From Streptomyces sp. 1222.5 (lineage in GTDB: Bacteria > Actinomycetota > Actinomycetes > Streptomycetales > Streptomycetaceae), in contig NZ_FNSZ01000001.1 of NCBI RefSeq assembly GCF_900105245.1, forward strand, positions 4,278,001 through 4,342,000: DNA of 64,000 nt, given 5' to 3'. Below the pieces are notes generated by a model. It was given only the letters and a program-made list of their open reading frames with translations. It searched no databases and had not been told where the DNA came from. Every line of letters begins with the position of its first letter. Position 1 is the first letter of the stretch. The position numbers were made by a program, and so were the translations under genes. Below, piece after piece: positions 18,719-28,394 of this stretch.

Positions 18719-19825
18719 TTACTTCAGGCCGATCGCCGAGCAGGCCGCCTTGTACTTGGCGGTGCAGATGTCGCCGACGCTGTAGATGCCGTCCGCGATG
18801 ACGGTGTCCTTGATGTTGTCCTGGGTCAGCGCGCTCACCTGGACCAGCTTGGACGGGATGTCCTTGGCGGTGGGGCTGTCGACCTTGTCCTGGGTGAGGG
18901 CGTCGAACTGGATGTCCTTGCCCTGGACCTTGGTGACGGCCATCTGCGCGGCGGCCTCGGCCTCGTCCGGGTAGGACTTGTAGACGCTCATGTACTGCTC
19001 GCCGGCCACCACCCGCTGCACCGCGTCGAGTTCCGCGTCCTGGCCGGTGATCGGGGGCAGGTCGGTGACGCCGGCGTTCTTGAGGGCCTTGATGACACCG
19101 CCCGCCATGCCGTCGTTGGCGGCGTAGACGGCGGCGATGTTGTTCTTGCCGATCTTGGCGATCGCCTCGGCCATGCGGGCCTCGGCGATCTCCGGCTTCC
19201 ACTCCTTCGTGTCGAAGGAGTCCGCGATCGTCACCTTGCCGCTCAGCTCCGACAGCGCGCCCTGCTTGAACTGCTTGGCGTTCGGGTCGGTGGGCGAGCC
19301 GTTCACCATGACGATCTTGTCGGAGGTGTCGACGCCCGACCCCAGGGCCCCCAGCAGGGTACGGGCCTGCACCTCGCCGACGAGCTCGTTGTCGAAGGAG
19401 ATGTAGGCGTCGATCGGGCCCTCGGCGAGACGGTCGTAGGCGATGACCGGGATGCCCGCGTCCTTGGCCTTCTTCACACCGTCGACGACCGCGTGCGAGT
19501 CGACGGCGTCGAGCAGGATGACGTCGACCTTGTCGTCGATCATCTGCTGGAGCTGGTCGGCCTGGCGGGTGGCGCTGGCGTCGGCGTTGGCGTACTCCAC
19601 CTTGCCGTGCTTCTTGGTGAGTTCGGCCACCTTGTTCTTGATGATGGGGTAGTCGAACTTGTCGTAGCGGGTGTTGGCCTTCTCCGGCAGGAGCAGACCC
19701 ACGGTCACGTCGTCGCCCTTCGTGGGGCTCGCGCTGGCGCCGTCCCCCGTCGCGTCGAGTACGCCGCAGCCGGCGACCGAGAGGATCAACGTGGACGAAG
19801 CCACGGATATGGCGATACGACGCAT
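18719..19825 (-). CDS. Sugar ABC transporter substrate-binding lipoprotein (orphan)
   Basis: 368 residues from ATG 19825. The signal peptide MRRIAISVASSTLILSVAGC ends in a lipobox, so the protein is membrane-anchored by its Cys. The mature part is a type I periplasmic-binding fold of the xylose/ribose class: VTVGLLLPEKANTRYDKFDY, ILLDAVDSHAVVDGVKKAKD, VYAANDGMAGGVIKALKNAG, PPITGQDAELDAVQRVVAGE. No permease or ATPase gene is adjacent, so it must use components encoded elsewhere or act as a sensor. It sits between the LuxR cluster and hspR. Confidence 0.85.
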   Translation of the reverse strand: MRRIAISVASSTLILSVAGCGVLDATGDGASASPTKGDDVTVGLLLPEKANTRYDKFDYPIIKNKVAELTKKHGKVEYANADASATRQADQLQQMIDDKVDVILLDAVDSHAVVDGVKKAKDAGIPVIAYDRLAEGPIDAYISFDNELVGEVQARTLLGALGSGVDTSDKIVMVNGSPTDPNAKQFKQGALSELSGKVTIADSFDTKEWKPEIAEARMAEAIAKIGKNNIAAVYAANDGMAGGVIKALKNAGVTDLPPITGQDAELDAVQRVVAGEQYMSVYKSYPDEAEAAAQMAVTKVQGKDIQFDALTQDKVDSPTAKDIPSKLVQVSALTQDNIKDTVIADGIYSVGDICTAKYKAACSAIGLK

Positions 19826-20157
19826 TCGAGGGCTCACTTCAGGTGTGTTCCGGACGTGGGCGCTGCTATACGACCCAGGTGTCTGAAAAGACAACTTGGA
19901 GCCGCCCACCGACGTCAAGCGGAATCACTTAACGAGTCCGCAACACCACACTCCGCTTCTCCTGTGAAGGGTCAGCGGAATCGCCTCCAAACTCTCTTTA
20001 CGGACCCTCCATCCAAGCGGAGTTCACGGGAGGGTAAAGATCCGGACAACCGGGGCCGTACGCCCGGGGCCGCGATCCGGGGCCGCGCGTACCGCTTCTC
20101 CCGATTCGAGCAGAGGACCGAACGAACTCGGCCACAGCCGCGACCACCGCCCGGCAC
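19826..20157. other. Intergenic leader, no gene seen
   Basis: 332 bp between the sugar-binding gene and the hspR terminator. It must hold the promoter of the sugar-binding gene (minus strand). No open frame with coding character and no clear operator was found. Confidence 0.5.
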
Positions 20158-20193
20158 GACGAGAGGGGCCCGGACGTCCGGGCCCCTCTCGTC
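20158..20193 (-). terminator. Terminator of the dnaK operon
   Basis: A perfect 36-bp palindrome (18-bp arms, GACGAGAGGGGCCCGGAC and its complement) 23 bp downstream of the hspR stop. Very stable hairpin without a U tract, common in Streptomyces. Confidence 0.8.
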
Positions 20194-20215
20194 GATGCGT
20201 GTCGTGCCGTGCGCG

Positions 20216-20668
20216 TCAGTCCGGCTGCTGCTGTCTCTTGGGCCGCCACACCACCAGCGCGCTGGTCTGCTGGACCTCCTGGTACGGGACCAGGTCGCGG
20301 CGGTAGGAGGCGTGGACGGCGGCCTCGCGCTGCCGCATCGCGGCCGCCGCGCCGTCCAGGGCCGCCTCCATCTCCGCGACGCGGGACTGGAGCGCGGCGA
20401 CCTGGTTCTCCAGCTCGATGATCCGCTTGATGCCGGCCAGGTTGATGCCCTCGTCCTGCGACAACTGCTGCACCTGACGGAGCAGTTCGATGTCGCGGGC
20501 CGAGTAGCGGCGGCCCCGGCCCGCGGTGCGGTCCGGGGAGACCAGCCCCAGGCGGTCGTACTGGCGCAGCGTCTGCGGGTGGAGTCCGGAGAGCTGGGCC
20601 GCCACCGAGATGACGTAGACCGGGGTCTCCTCGGTCAGTTCATACGGATTACGCCGACGGCCGTCCAT
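20216..20668 (-). CDS. hspR: Heat-shock repressor HspR
   Basis: 150 residues starting MDGRRRNPYELTEETPVYVI. A MerR-type winged helix occupies about 15-85 (LHPQTLRQYDRLGLVSPDR with the RRYSARDIELLRQVQQLS wing), then a coiled coil (NQVAALQSRVAEMEAAL) and the Tyr/Trp-containing tail SALVVWRPKR. It represses dnaK and clpB by binding HAIR repeats, with DnaK as co-repressor, and autoregulates as the last gene of the dnaK operon. The ATG at 20668 lies 5 bp after the dnaJ stop, with AAGGGAG overlapping the dnaJ end. Confidence 0.95.
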   Translation of the reverse strand: MDGRRRNPYELTEETPVYVISVAAQLSGLHPQTLRQYDRLGLVSPDRTAGRGRRYSARDIELLRQVQQLSQDEGINLAGIKRIIELENQVAALQSRVAEMEAALDGAAAAMRQREAAVHASYRRDLVPYQEVQQTSALVVWRPKRQQQPD

Positions 20669-20673
20669 CACTC

Positions 20674-21843
20674 TCAAGCTCCCTTCGCGGCCTCGAACAG
20701 CTCCGCCCGCGGGTCCTCGCCCGCGGTCGCCTCGCGATACGCCTCCAGTGCGTCACGAGCCTTCCCCGACAGGTCCGGGGGAACACTCACCTCGACGGTG
20801 ACCAGCAGGTCGCCGCGGGTGCCGTCCTTGCGGACCGCGCCCTTGCCCCGCGCCCGCATCGTGCGGCCGTTCGGAGTGCCGGGCGGCAGCTTCAGGGTGA
20901 CGGCGGGGCCGCCGAGGGTGGGAACCCGCACCTCGCCGCCGAGAGCCGCCTCGGCGAACGTGACCGGCACGGTGACGGTGAGGTTGTCGTCCTTGCGCCC
21001 GAACACCGGGTGCTCGCCGACGTGCACGGTGACGTACAGGTCGCCCGCCGGGCCGCCCCGCTCGCCGGGCGCTCCCTTGCCGCGCAGCCGGATGCGCTGC
21101 CCGTCGGTGACGCCCGCCGGGATGCGGACCTGCATCGTGCGCGACGACTTGGCGCGCCCGCTGCCCTTGCACTCCAGGCAGGGGTGCTCGGCGATCAGGC
21201 CGCGGCCCTTGCAGTCGGGGCAGGGGTCGGTGAGCGAGAAACCACCGCCCGAGCCCCGGGCGACCTGCCCGGTGCCGACACAGGTCGGGCACACCCGCGG
21301 GGTGCCGTTCTTGTCGCCGGTGCCGGAGCAGGCCTTGCAGGGCTGCTGGGACGTCATCCGCAGCGGGACCGTCGCGCCCTCGATCGCCTCGGTGAAGCTG
21401 AGGGTGACCTCGGTGTCGATGTCCTGGCCGCGCCGCGGCTGGGTACGGGTCGTGCCCGTGCCGCCCCGGTTGAACAGGCCCCCGAAGACGTCTCCGATGC
21501 CGCCGCCGAAGCCTCCGCCGCTCTGGGCGTTGCCTCCGAAGAGGTCACCCAGGTCGAAGTTGAAGGAGCCGCCGCCGGCACCCGGCCCGGGGCGGAAGCC
21601 GCCGTTGCCGAACAGGGTGCGCGCCTCGTCGTACTCCTTGCGCTTCTTGGGGTCGCCGAGCACGTCGTTCGCCTCGGAGATCTCCTTGAAGCGCTCCTCG
21701 GCCTTGGCGTTGCCCTTGTTGGCGTCCGGGTGGAACTCGCGGGCGAGCTTCCGGTACGCCTTCTTGATCTCAGCCTCGGTGGCGTCCTTGGGGACGCCGA
21801 GGACCTTGTAGTAGTCCTTCTCGATGAAGTCCTTGGTGCTCAT
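20674..21843 (-). CDS. dnaJ: DnaJ co-chaperone
   Basis: 389 residues. J domain 1-75 with the HPD motif in AREFHPDANKGNAKAEERFK; Gly/Phe-rich linker with GGGSFNFDLGDLFGG about 100-140; a zinc-binding region of four CxxCxGxG-type repeats (CKACSGTG, CPTCVGTG, CPDCKGRG, CLECKGSG); C-terminal substrate-binding domains. It delivers clients to DnaK and stimulates its ATPase. Third gene of the operon, 39 bp after grpE. Confidence 0.95.
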   Translation of the reverse strand: MSTKDFIEKDYYKVLGVPKDATEAEIKKAYRKLAREFHPDANKGNAKAEERFKEISEANDVLGDPKKRKEYDEARTLFGNGGFRPGPGAGGGSFNFDLGDLFGGNAQSGGGFGGGIGDVFGGLFNRGGTGTTRTQPRRGQDIDTEVTLSFTEAIEGATVPLRMTSQQPCKACSGTGDKNGTPRVCPTCVGTGQVARGSGGGFSLTDPCPDCKGRGLIAEHPCLECKGSGRAKSSRTMQVRIPAGVTDGQRIRLRGKGAPGERGGPAGDLYVTVHVGEHPVFGRKDDNLTVTVPVTFAEAALGGEVRVPTLGGPAVTLKLPPGTPNGRTMRARGKGAVRKDGTRGDLLVTVEVSVPPDLSGKARDALEAYREATAGEDPRAELFEAAKGA

Positions 21844-21882
21844 CCTCGACGTCCCTCCTCTCCTGCGTCGTCGGTGATTACG

Positions 21883-22538
21883 TCAGCCCTCCTCCGGGCC
21901 ACCGTTCTCCTTGTCGTCGCCGCTCGGCGCGGTGTTCTCCTCGGCGCCCTCGGCCTTGACGGTCTGCGCGCCGGGCTGCGGTTCGGCGACGGCCACCCGC
22001 GCGGGGCGGATGGTGCGCTCGCCGATGCGGTACCCGGGCTGCAGGATCGCCACGCAGGTCGTCTCGGTGACGTCCGGCGCGTACGAGTGCATCAGGGCCT
22101 CGTGGATCGTCGGGTCGAAGGGCTCGCCCTCCTTGCCGAACTGCTGCAGCCCCAACTTCGCCGCGACGGTCTCCGTCGACTCGGCGACGGACTTGAAGCC
22201 GCCCACCAGTTCGCCGTGTTCCCGCGCGCGGCCGATGTCGTCGAGCACGGGCAGGAGCTCGGTCAGGAGGTTCGCGATGGCGATCTCCTTGACCGCGATC
22301 CGGTCGCGCTCGACCCGGCGGCGGTAGTTCTGGTACTCGGCCTGGAGGCGCTGGAGGTCCGTCGTGCGCTCGTTCAGCGCCGTGCGGACCTGGTCCAGCT
22401 GGGCGACCAGACCGGCGTCTGCGGTCGCGTCCCCGGCCGGGGCCGCCCCCTCCTCGGGGGCGGCCTTCGGCTCGGCGTCGTCAGAGGTGGCGCCGGAGGG
22501 GACGTCGGGCTTCTCCTCGAAGCCCGGGGTCTCCTCCG

Positions 22539-22542
<4 letters not shown>
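21883..22542 (-). CDS. grpE: GrpE nucleotide exchange factor
   Basis: 219 residues. An acidic, low-complexity N-terminus, a long coiled coil (LDQVRTALNERTTDLQRLQA), then the conserved LLPVLDDIGRAREHG and a C-terminal beta domain (GYRIGERTIRPARVAVAE). It releases ADP from DnaK. Its ATG overlaps the dnaK TGA (ATGA), implying translational coupling. Confidence 0.95.
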
Positions 22543-24383
<1,841 letters not shown>

Positions 24384-24402
24384 GGTTGATTCCTCCAGCT
24401 GA

Positions 24403-24423
24403 CTTGAGTGGAACAGGCTCAAG
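24403..24423 (-). promoter_or_regulatory. HAIR operator 1 of the dnaK operon
   Basis: CTTGAGT-N7-GCTCAAG, one mismatch from the HspR inverted repeat, 20 bp upstream of the dnaK ATG. It probably overlaps the transcription start region. Confidence 0.88.
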
Positions 24424-24454
24424 TGTGCACGAGAGGATTCTCTGGGTCAACAGA

Positions 24455-24475
24455 CCTGAGCCGTACGGACTCAAG
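24455..24475 (-). promoter_or_regulatory. HAIR operator 2 of the dnaK operon (imperfect)
   Basis: CCTGAGC-N7-ACTCAAG: an intact right arm and a left arm with two mismatches, 52 bp upstream of operator 1 (centre to centre). Multiple HspR boxes upstream of dnaK are known in Streptomyces. It abuts the stop of the next gene at 24478. Confidence 0.7.
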
Positions 24476-24477
24476 TC

Positions 24478-25497
24478 TTATCCGTTCCTTACACGCAACG
24501 GGCCTGTGACCTGCGTCGACGGCGCTCGCCTGGGTGGTCGGACAGGGATCCGAAGGAGTACCAGGACCGCCAGCAGCGCCCCTCCCGCCACCCACAGCGC
24601 GGCCCCGTCGCCGGTCCACCCGGTGTGCACGAGCACCCCGACGAGCACCGCCGAGAAGGAGCAGGCGCCCAGCAGCACGACACTCCCCTGCGGGGTGAGC
24701 CCGAGCCGCCGCAGCCGGTGCGCGAGGTGGTCCGGGCGCTGCCGCAGCAGCGGACGCCGGGCCACCGCCCGGGTGAGGACCACGAGCACGGCGTCCGCGG
24801 CGGCGACCGCGCCGAGGCAGCAGACCACGGCGGCGCTCGGCCCGATCGCGTACCCCGCGCGCGTGAAGACAACCGAGGACGACAGCAGGAATCCGGTGAA
24901 CAGCGACCCGCAGGCCCCCATACCGACCCGCGCGGGATGCCAGTTGTGCATCAGGAATCCGGTGAGGGCGGCGGCGAACACGCTGAGCAGCACGGCGAGT
25001 CCGTCCATCACCTCGGCGGCGGCACAGGCCCCCGCGCCGAAGGCCGTGACCACCCCGACCGTCCCGGCCAGCCCGTCGGCGTGGTCGAGCCCCCGGAAGG
25101 CGAGGGAGGCGACCACGATCCAGACGACGGCCAGCATCCCGCCCGGCACCCCGGTCTCGTCGTACGGGACCACGCAGACCGCTGCCACGGCCGTACCGGC
25201 GACGAGCACCCGCGCGCGCAGCCGCCAGACGTCGGCCACCAGACCCAGCGCGGCGACCCCGGCGGCGGCGAACAACAGCCGTCCCACGCCGTCTCCGAGC
25301 GGGGCGACGCGGGTCCACTCCCCCGTCCAGGCGACGAGACAGGTGACGATCACGACGGCGAGCCCGCCGAGCACCGGAAGGGGCCGCTGCCGGCGGCGGT
25401 CGCGGACGCCCAGCCGCAGCGCGGGCGCCCGCAGCAGCGCCGCGAGCACGGCGGCGAGGAGCAGGGCGGCGGTTGCGGCGGCGATCCCGTAGAGCAC
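24478..25497 (-). CDS. MraY/WecA-like prenyl-phosphate sugar transferase homolog, active site altered
   Basis: 339 residues with about ten membrane helices. The GT4 framework is recognisable: HNWHPARVGMGACGSLFTGF aligns with the family HFNFHPAKIFMGDTGSLFLG, LDHADGLAGTVGVV with DNxDGxxG, and RPDHLAHRLRRLGLT with the HxxHR loop. However, the catalytic Asp of GDxGS is absent (GACGS) and DN is DH, so phospho-sugar transfer may be lost. It ends next to the dnaK promoter and would read into the operon unless stopped. Confidence 0.7.
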   Translation of the reverse strand: MLYGIAAATAALLLAAVLAALLRAPALRLGVRDRRRQRPLPVLGGLAVVIVTCLVAWTGEWTRVAPLGDGVGRLLFAAAGVAALGLVADVWRLRARVLVAGTAVAAVCVVPYDETGVPGGMLAVVWIVVASLAFRGLDHADGLAGTVGVVTAFGAGACAAAEVMDGLAVLLSVFAAALTGFLMHNWHPARVGMGACGSLFTGFLLSSSVVFTRAGYAIGPSAAVVCCLGAVAAADAVLVVLTRAVARRPLLRQRPDHLAHRLRRLGLTPQGSVVLLGACSFSAVLVGVLVHTGWTGDGAALWVAGGALLAVLVLLRIPVRPPRRAPSTQVTGPLRVRNG

Positions 25498-25708
25498 GGC
25501 TCTAAGGTAGGGGCGAACGTATCAATTCGGGATGAATAACACGATCGGATTGCCTGCAGAAGGAGCAGGCAGGTCACCCTCAGCGACTCAGATCACCCCG
25601 CGCTCTGCTGCATCCCGGCGGAAGATGGGGGTAGTCTCAGACGGACTGCATAAGTTACCGCTTAGTAATGTCGCTCGGTTAAATTCGAGGCCGCTTCAGG
25701 AGCCCCCA

Positions 25709-27988
25709 ATGCAACTCGCCGCGATCATCGTGTCGCTGGTCCTGATCGTGGTCGGCGTGGCACTGTTCGGCCGCGCCCTCCTGCAGATCTACAACTTCAT
25801 GCGGCTGGGCCAGCCGGTGCCGGCAGGCACGAGGACCAACGATCCCACACAGCGCACCATCACCGTGGTCAAGGAGTTCCTCGGCCACACCCGGATGAAC
25901 CGCTGGGGCATCGTCGGCGTGGCGCACTGGTTCGTGGCGGTCGGCTTCTTCACCCTGCTGCTGACGATCGTCAACGCGATCGGGCAGCTGTTCGAGGCGG
26001 ACTGGATCCTGCCGATCATCGGCGAGTGGGCGCCGTACAACGTCTACGTCGAGTTCATCGGCACCATGACGATCGTCGGCATCCTCGTCCTGATCGCGAT
26101 CCGCCAGCTGAGCCACCCGCGCAACCCGGGCCGCAAGTCCCGCTTCGCCGGCTCCAACTTCGGCCAGGCGTACTTCGTCGAGGCCGTCATCCTCATCGTC
26201 GGCGTCTGCATCTTCATGCTGCACGCCCTCGAAGGCGCGCAGCACCACGTGGACGGCTACGAGAGCTCGTTCTTCATCTCGTACCCGGTGGTGAACTGGC
26301 TCGAGGGCATGGACGTCTCCACGCTCCAGAACCTCACCTACTTCTTCGCCGGCCTGAAGATCGCGACCTCGTTCATCTGGATGATCACGGTCGCCCTGAA
26401 GACCGACATGGGTGTGGCCTGGCACCGCTTCCTGGCCTTCCCCAACATCTGGTTCAAGCGCAACGCCACCGGTGAGACCTCCCTGGGCGCCCTGCTGCCG
26501 ATGACCTCCGGCGGCAAGCCGATCGACTTCACCGACCCCGGTGACGACGACGTCTTCGGTGTCTCCCAGGTCGAGCAGTTCTCCTGGAAGGGCCTGCTGG
26601 ACTTCTCCACCTGCACCGAGTGCGGCCGCTGTCAGTCGCAGTGCCCCGCCTGGAACACCGGCAAGCCGCTGTCGCCGAAGCTGCTGATCATGTCGCTGCG
26701 CGACAACGCCCACGCCAAGGCGCCCTACCTGCTCGCGGGCGGCGGCAAGACCGTGGAGGGCGAGGAGAAGGCGTCCGAGGAGCAGCTGGCCGGCGTTCCG
26801 GCCGCCGCCCTCGCCGAGGCCGAGCGCCCGCTGATCGGCACCGCCGAGGAGAACGGCGTCATCGACCCGGACGTCCTGTGGTCCTGCACCACCTGCGGCG
26901 CCTGCGTCGAGCAGTGCCCGGTGGACATCGAGCACGTCGACCACATCGTCGACATGCGCCGCTACCAGGTGATGATCGAGTCCGCGTTCCCGTCCGAGGC
27001 GGGCACGATGCTCAAGAACCTGGAGAAGAAGGGCAACCCCTGGGGCCTGGCGAAGAAGCAGCGCCTGGAGTGGACCAAGGAGGTCGACTTCGAGGTCCCG
27101 GTCGTCGGCAAGGACATCGAGGACCTCACCGAGGTCGAGTACCTCTACTGGGTCGGCTGCGCCGGCGCCCTGGAGGACCGCGCCAAGAAGACCACCAAGG
27201 CCTTCGCCGAGCTGCTGCACATCGCGGGCGTCAAGTTCGCGATCATGGGCGGCGACGAGAAGTGCACCGGTGACTCCGCCCGCCGTCTGGGCAACGAGCC
27301 CCTGTTCCAGGAGCTCGGCATGGAGAACGTCGCCGCGCTGAACATGGCCTTCGGTGAGGACGACGAGGACGAGTCGACCAAGAAGCCGAAGGCGGCGAAG
27401 AAGATCGTCGCCACCTGCCCGCACTGCCTCAACACCCTCGGCAACGAGTATCCGCAGCTCGGCGGCGACTACGAGGTCATCCACCACACCCAGCTGCTCC
27501 AGCACCTGGTGGACGAGGGCAAGCTGATCCCGGTCACCCCGGTCGAGGGCATCATCACCTACCACGACCCGTGCTACCTGGGCCGTCACAACAAGATCTA
27601 CACGCCTCCGCGCGAGATCATCGGCAAGGTCCCGGGCCTGCGCAACGAGGAGATGCACCGCCACAAGGAGCGCGGCTTCTGCTGCGGCGCCGGCGGCGCC
27701 CGGATGTGGATGGAAGAGCGCATCGGCAAGCGCATCAACAACGAGCGCGTCGACGAGGCCCTCGCCCTCAACCCGGACATCGTCTCCACCGCCTGCCCGT
27801 TCTGCCTCGTCATGCTGACCGACTCGGTCAACGGCAAGAAGAACGACGGCAAGGCCAAGGAGTCCATCCAGGTCGTGGACGTGGCCCAGCTCCTGCTGGA
27901 CTCCGTCAGGACCCCGGTCACCGACGACGAGCCCCCGGCGGGCACGGCCGACTCGGAGACCGCCCCGGAACCGGAGCCGGTCAAGTAA
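25709..27988 (+). CDS. Membrane (Fe-S)-binding heterodisulfide-reductase-like oxidoreductase
   Basis: 759 residues. Residues 1-270 form about six membrane helices with a NarI-like heme b/quinone arrangement (GVAHWFVAVGFF, FMLHALEGAQHH, VAWHRFLAFPN). Then come two 4Fe-4S motifs (CTECGRCQSQCP and CTTCGACVEQCP) and two CCG domains (CPHCLNTLGNE; HDPCYLGRHN with GFCCGAGGARMW and CPFCLVML). This fused architecture is widespread in actinobacteria and probably links a quinone pool to thiol/disulfide or dehydrogenase chemistry; the partner is unknown. The start at 25709 follows a CAGGAG site. 25498-25708 upstream holds only leader sequence. Confidence 0.88.
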   Translation: MQLAAIIVSLVLIVVGVALFGRALLQIYNFMRLGQPVPAGTRTNDPTQRTITVVKEFLGHTRMNRWGIVGVAHWFVAVGFFTLLLTIVNAIGQLFEADWILPIIGEWAPYNVYVEFIGTMTIVGILVLIAIRQLSHPRNPGRKSRFAGSNFGQAYFVEAVILIVGVCIFMLHALEGAQHHVDGYESSFFISYPVVNWLEGMDVSTLQNLTYFFAGLKIATSFIWMITVALKTDMGVAWHRFLAFPNIWFKRNATGETSLGALLPMTSGGKPIDFTDPGDDDVFGVSQVEQFSWKGLLDFSTCTECGRCQSQCPAWNTGKPLSPKLLIMSLRDNAHAKAPYLLAGGGKTVEGEEKASEEQLAGVPAAALAEAERPLIGTAEENGVIDPDVLWSCTTCGACVEQCPVDIEHVDHIVDMRRYQVMIESAFPSEAGTMLKNLEKKGNPWGLAKKQRLEWTKEVDFEVPVVGKDIEDLTEVEYLYWVGCAGALEDRAKKTTKAFAELLHIAGVKFAIMGGDEKCTGDSARRLGNEPLFQELGMENVAALNMAFGEDDEDESTKKPKAAKKIVATCPHCLNTLGNEYPQLGGDYEVIHHTQLLQHLVDEGKLIPVTPVEGIITYHDPCYLGRHNKIYTPPREIIGKVPGLRNEEMHRHKERGFCCGAGGARMWMEERIGKRINNERVDEALALNPDIVSTACPFCLVMLTDSVNGKKNDGKAKESIQVVDVAQLLLDSVRTPVTDDEPPAGTADSETAPEPEPVK

Positions 27989-28002
27989 CCGCCCCCGAGA
28001 CC

Positions 28003-28043
28003 CGACAGCGCCCCCTGACCCGCACAGGCAGGGGGCGCTGTCG
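28003..28043. terminator. Bidirectional stem-loop terminator
   Basis: A perfect 15-bp stem CGACAGCGCCCCCTG with its complement and an 11-nt loop, between the convergent Fe-S oxidoreductase and monooxygenase genes. Confidence 0.8.
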
Positions 28044-28064
28044 TGTGCGCGAGGCGCCGGCGCG

Positions 28065-28394
28065 CTACGCGCCCTTCGGGCCCGCCTGCTGGACCACGTC
28101 GAAGGACCACAGCGTGGAGCCGGACGCGGCCGGCCGGGGCCGCTCGGCACCCTCGCCGCCGCCCTGGTGCGCGGTCTTCATCGGTCCCTCCATCCACGCC
28201 TGGAACGACTCCTCGTCCCGCCAGCGCGTGTACACGAGGTACTGGTCGGTGCCCTCCACGGGCCGCAGCAGCTCGAACCACTCGAAGCCGTCGGAGTTCT
28301 CCACGGCGTGGGCCCGCGAGGCGAACCGCTTCTCCAGCACCTCCCGCTGCTCGGCGGGAACGGTCAGCACGTTGATTTTTACAACACTAGGCAC
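28065..28394 (-). CDS. ABM-domain monooxygenase-like protein, 5' end replaced by the inserted element
   Basis: The ORF encodes VPSVVKINVLTVPAEQREVL onward, a ferredoxin-like antibiotic biosynthesis monooxygenase domain (FEWFELLRPVEGTDQYLVYT, WMEGPMKTAH), 109 residues. From Ile at 28374-28376 onward the sequence is chromosomal; the first six codons, including GTG 28392-28394, come from the element. The original first codons, MSVVKIN, lie at 38069-38089 across the element, and joining the two flanks gives MSVVKINVLTVPAEQ without any frame change. An AGAGAGAGG ribosome binding site 6 bp before the GTG is also element DNA, so the gene can still be translated, from a different promoter. Confidence 0.85.
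   Translation of the reverse strand: MPSVVKINVLTVPAEQREVLEKRFASRAHAVENSDGFEWFELLRPVEGTDQYLVYTRWRDEESFQAWMEGPMKTAHQGGGEGAERPRPAASGSTLWSFDVVQQAGPKGA
28372..28376. other. attL core of the serine-integrase element
   Basis: TTGAT, shared with 38070-38074. Left of it is chromosomal monooxygenase sequence, right of it element sequence. The element side also resembles the displaced gene start (TTGATTTTTACAACAC against TTGATCTTCACTACGC), so attP partly mimics attB. Confidence 0.85.
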
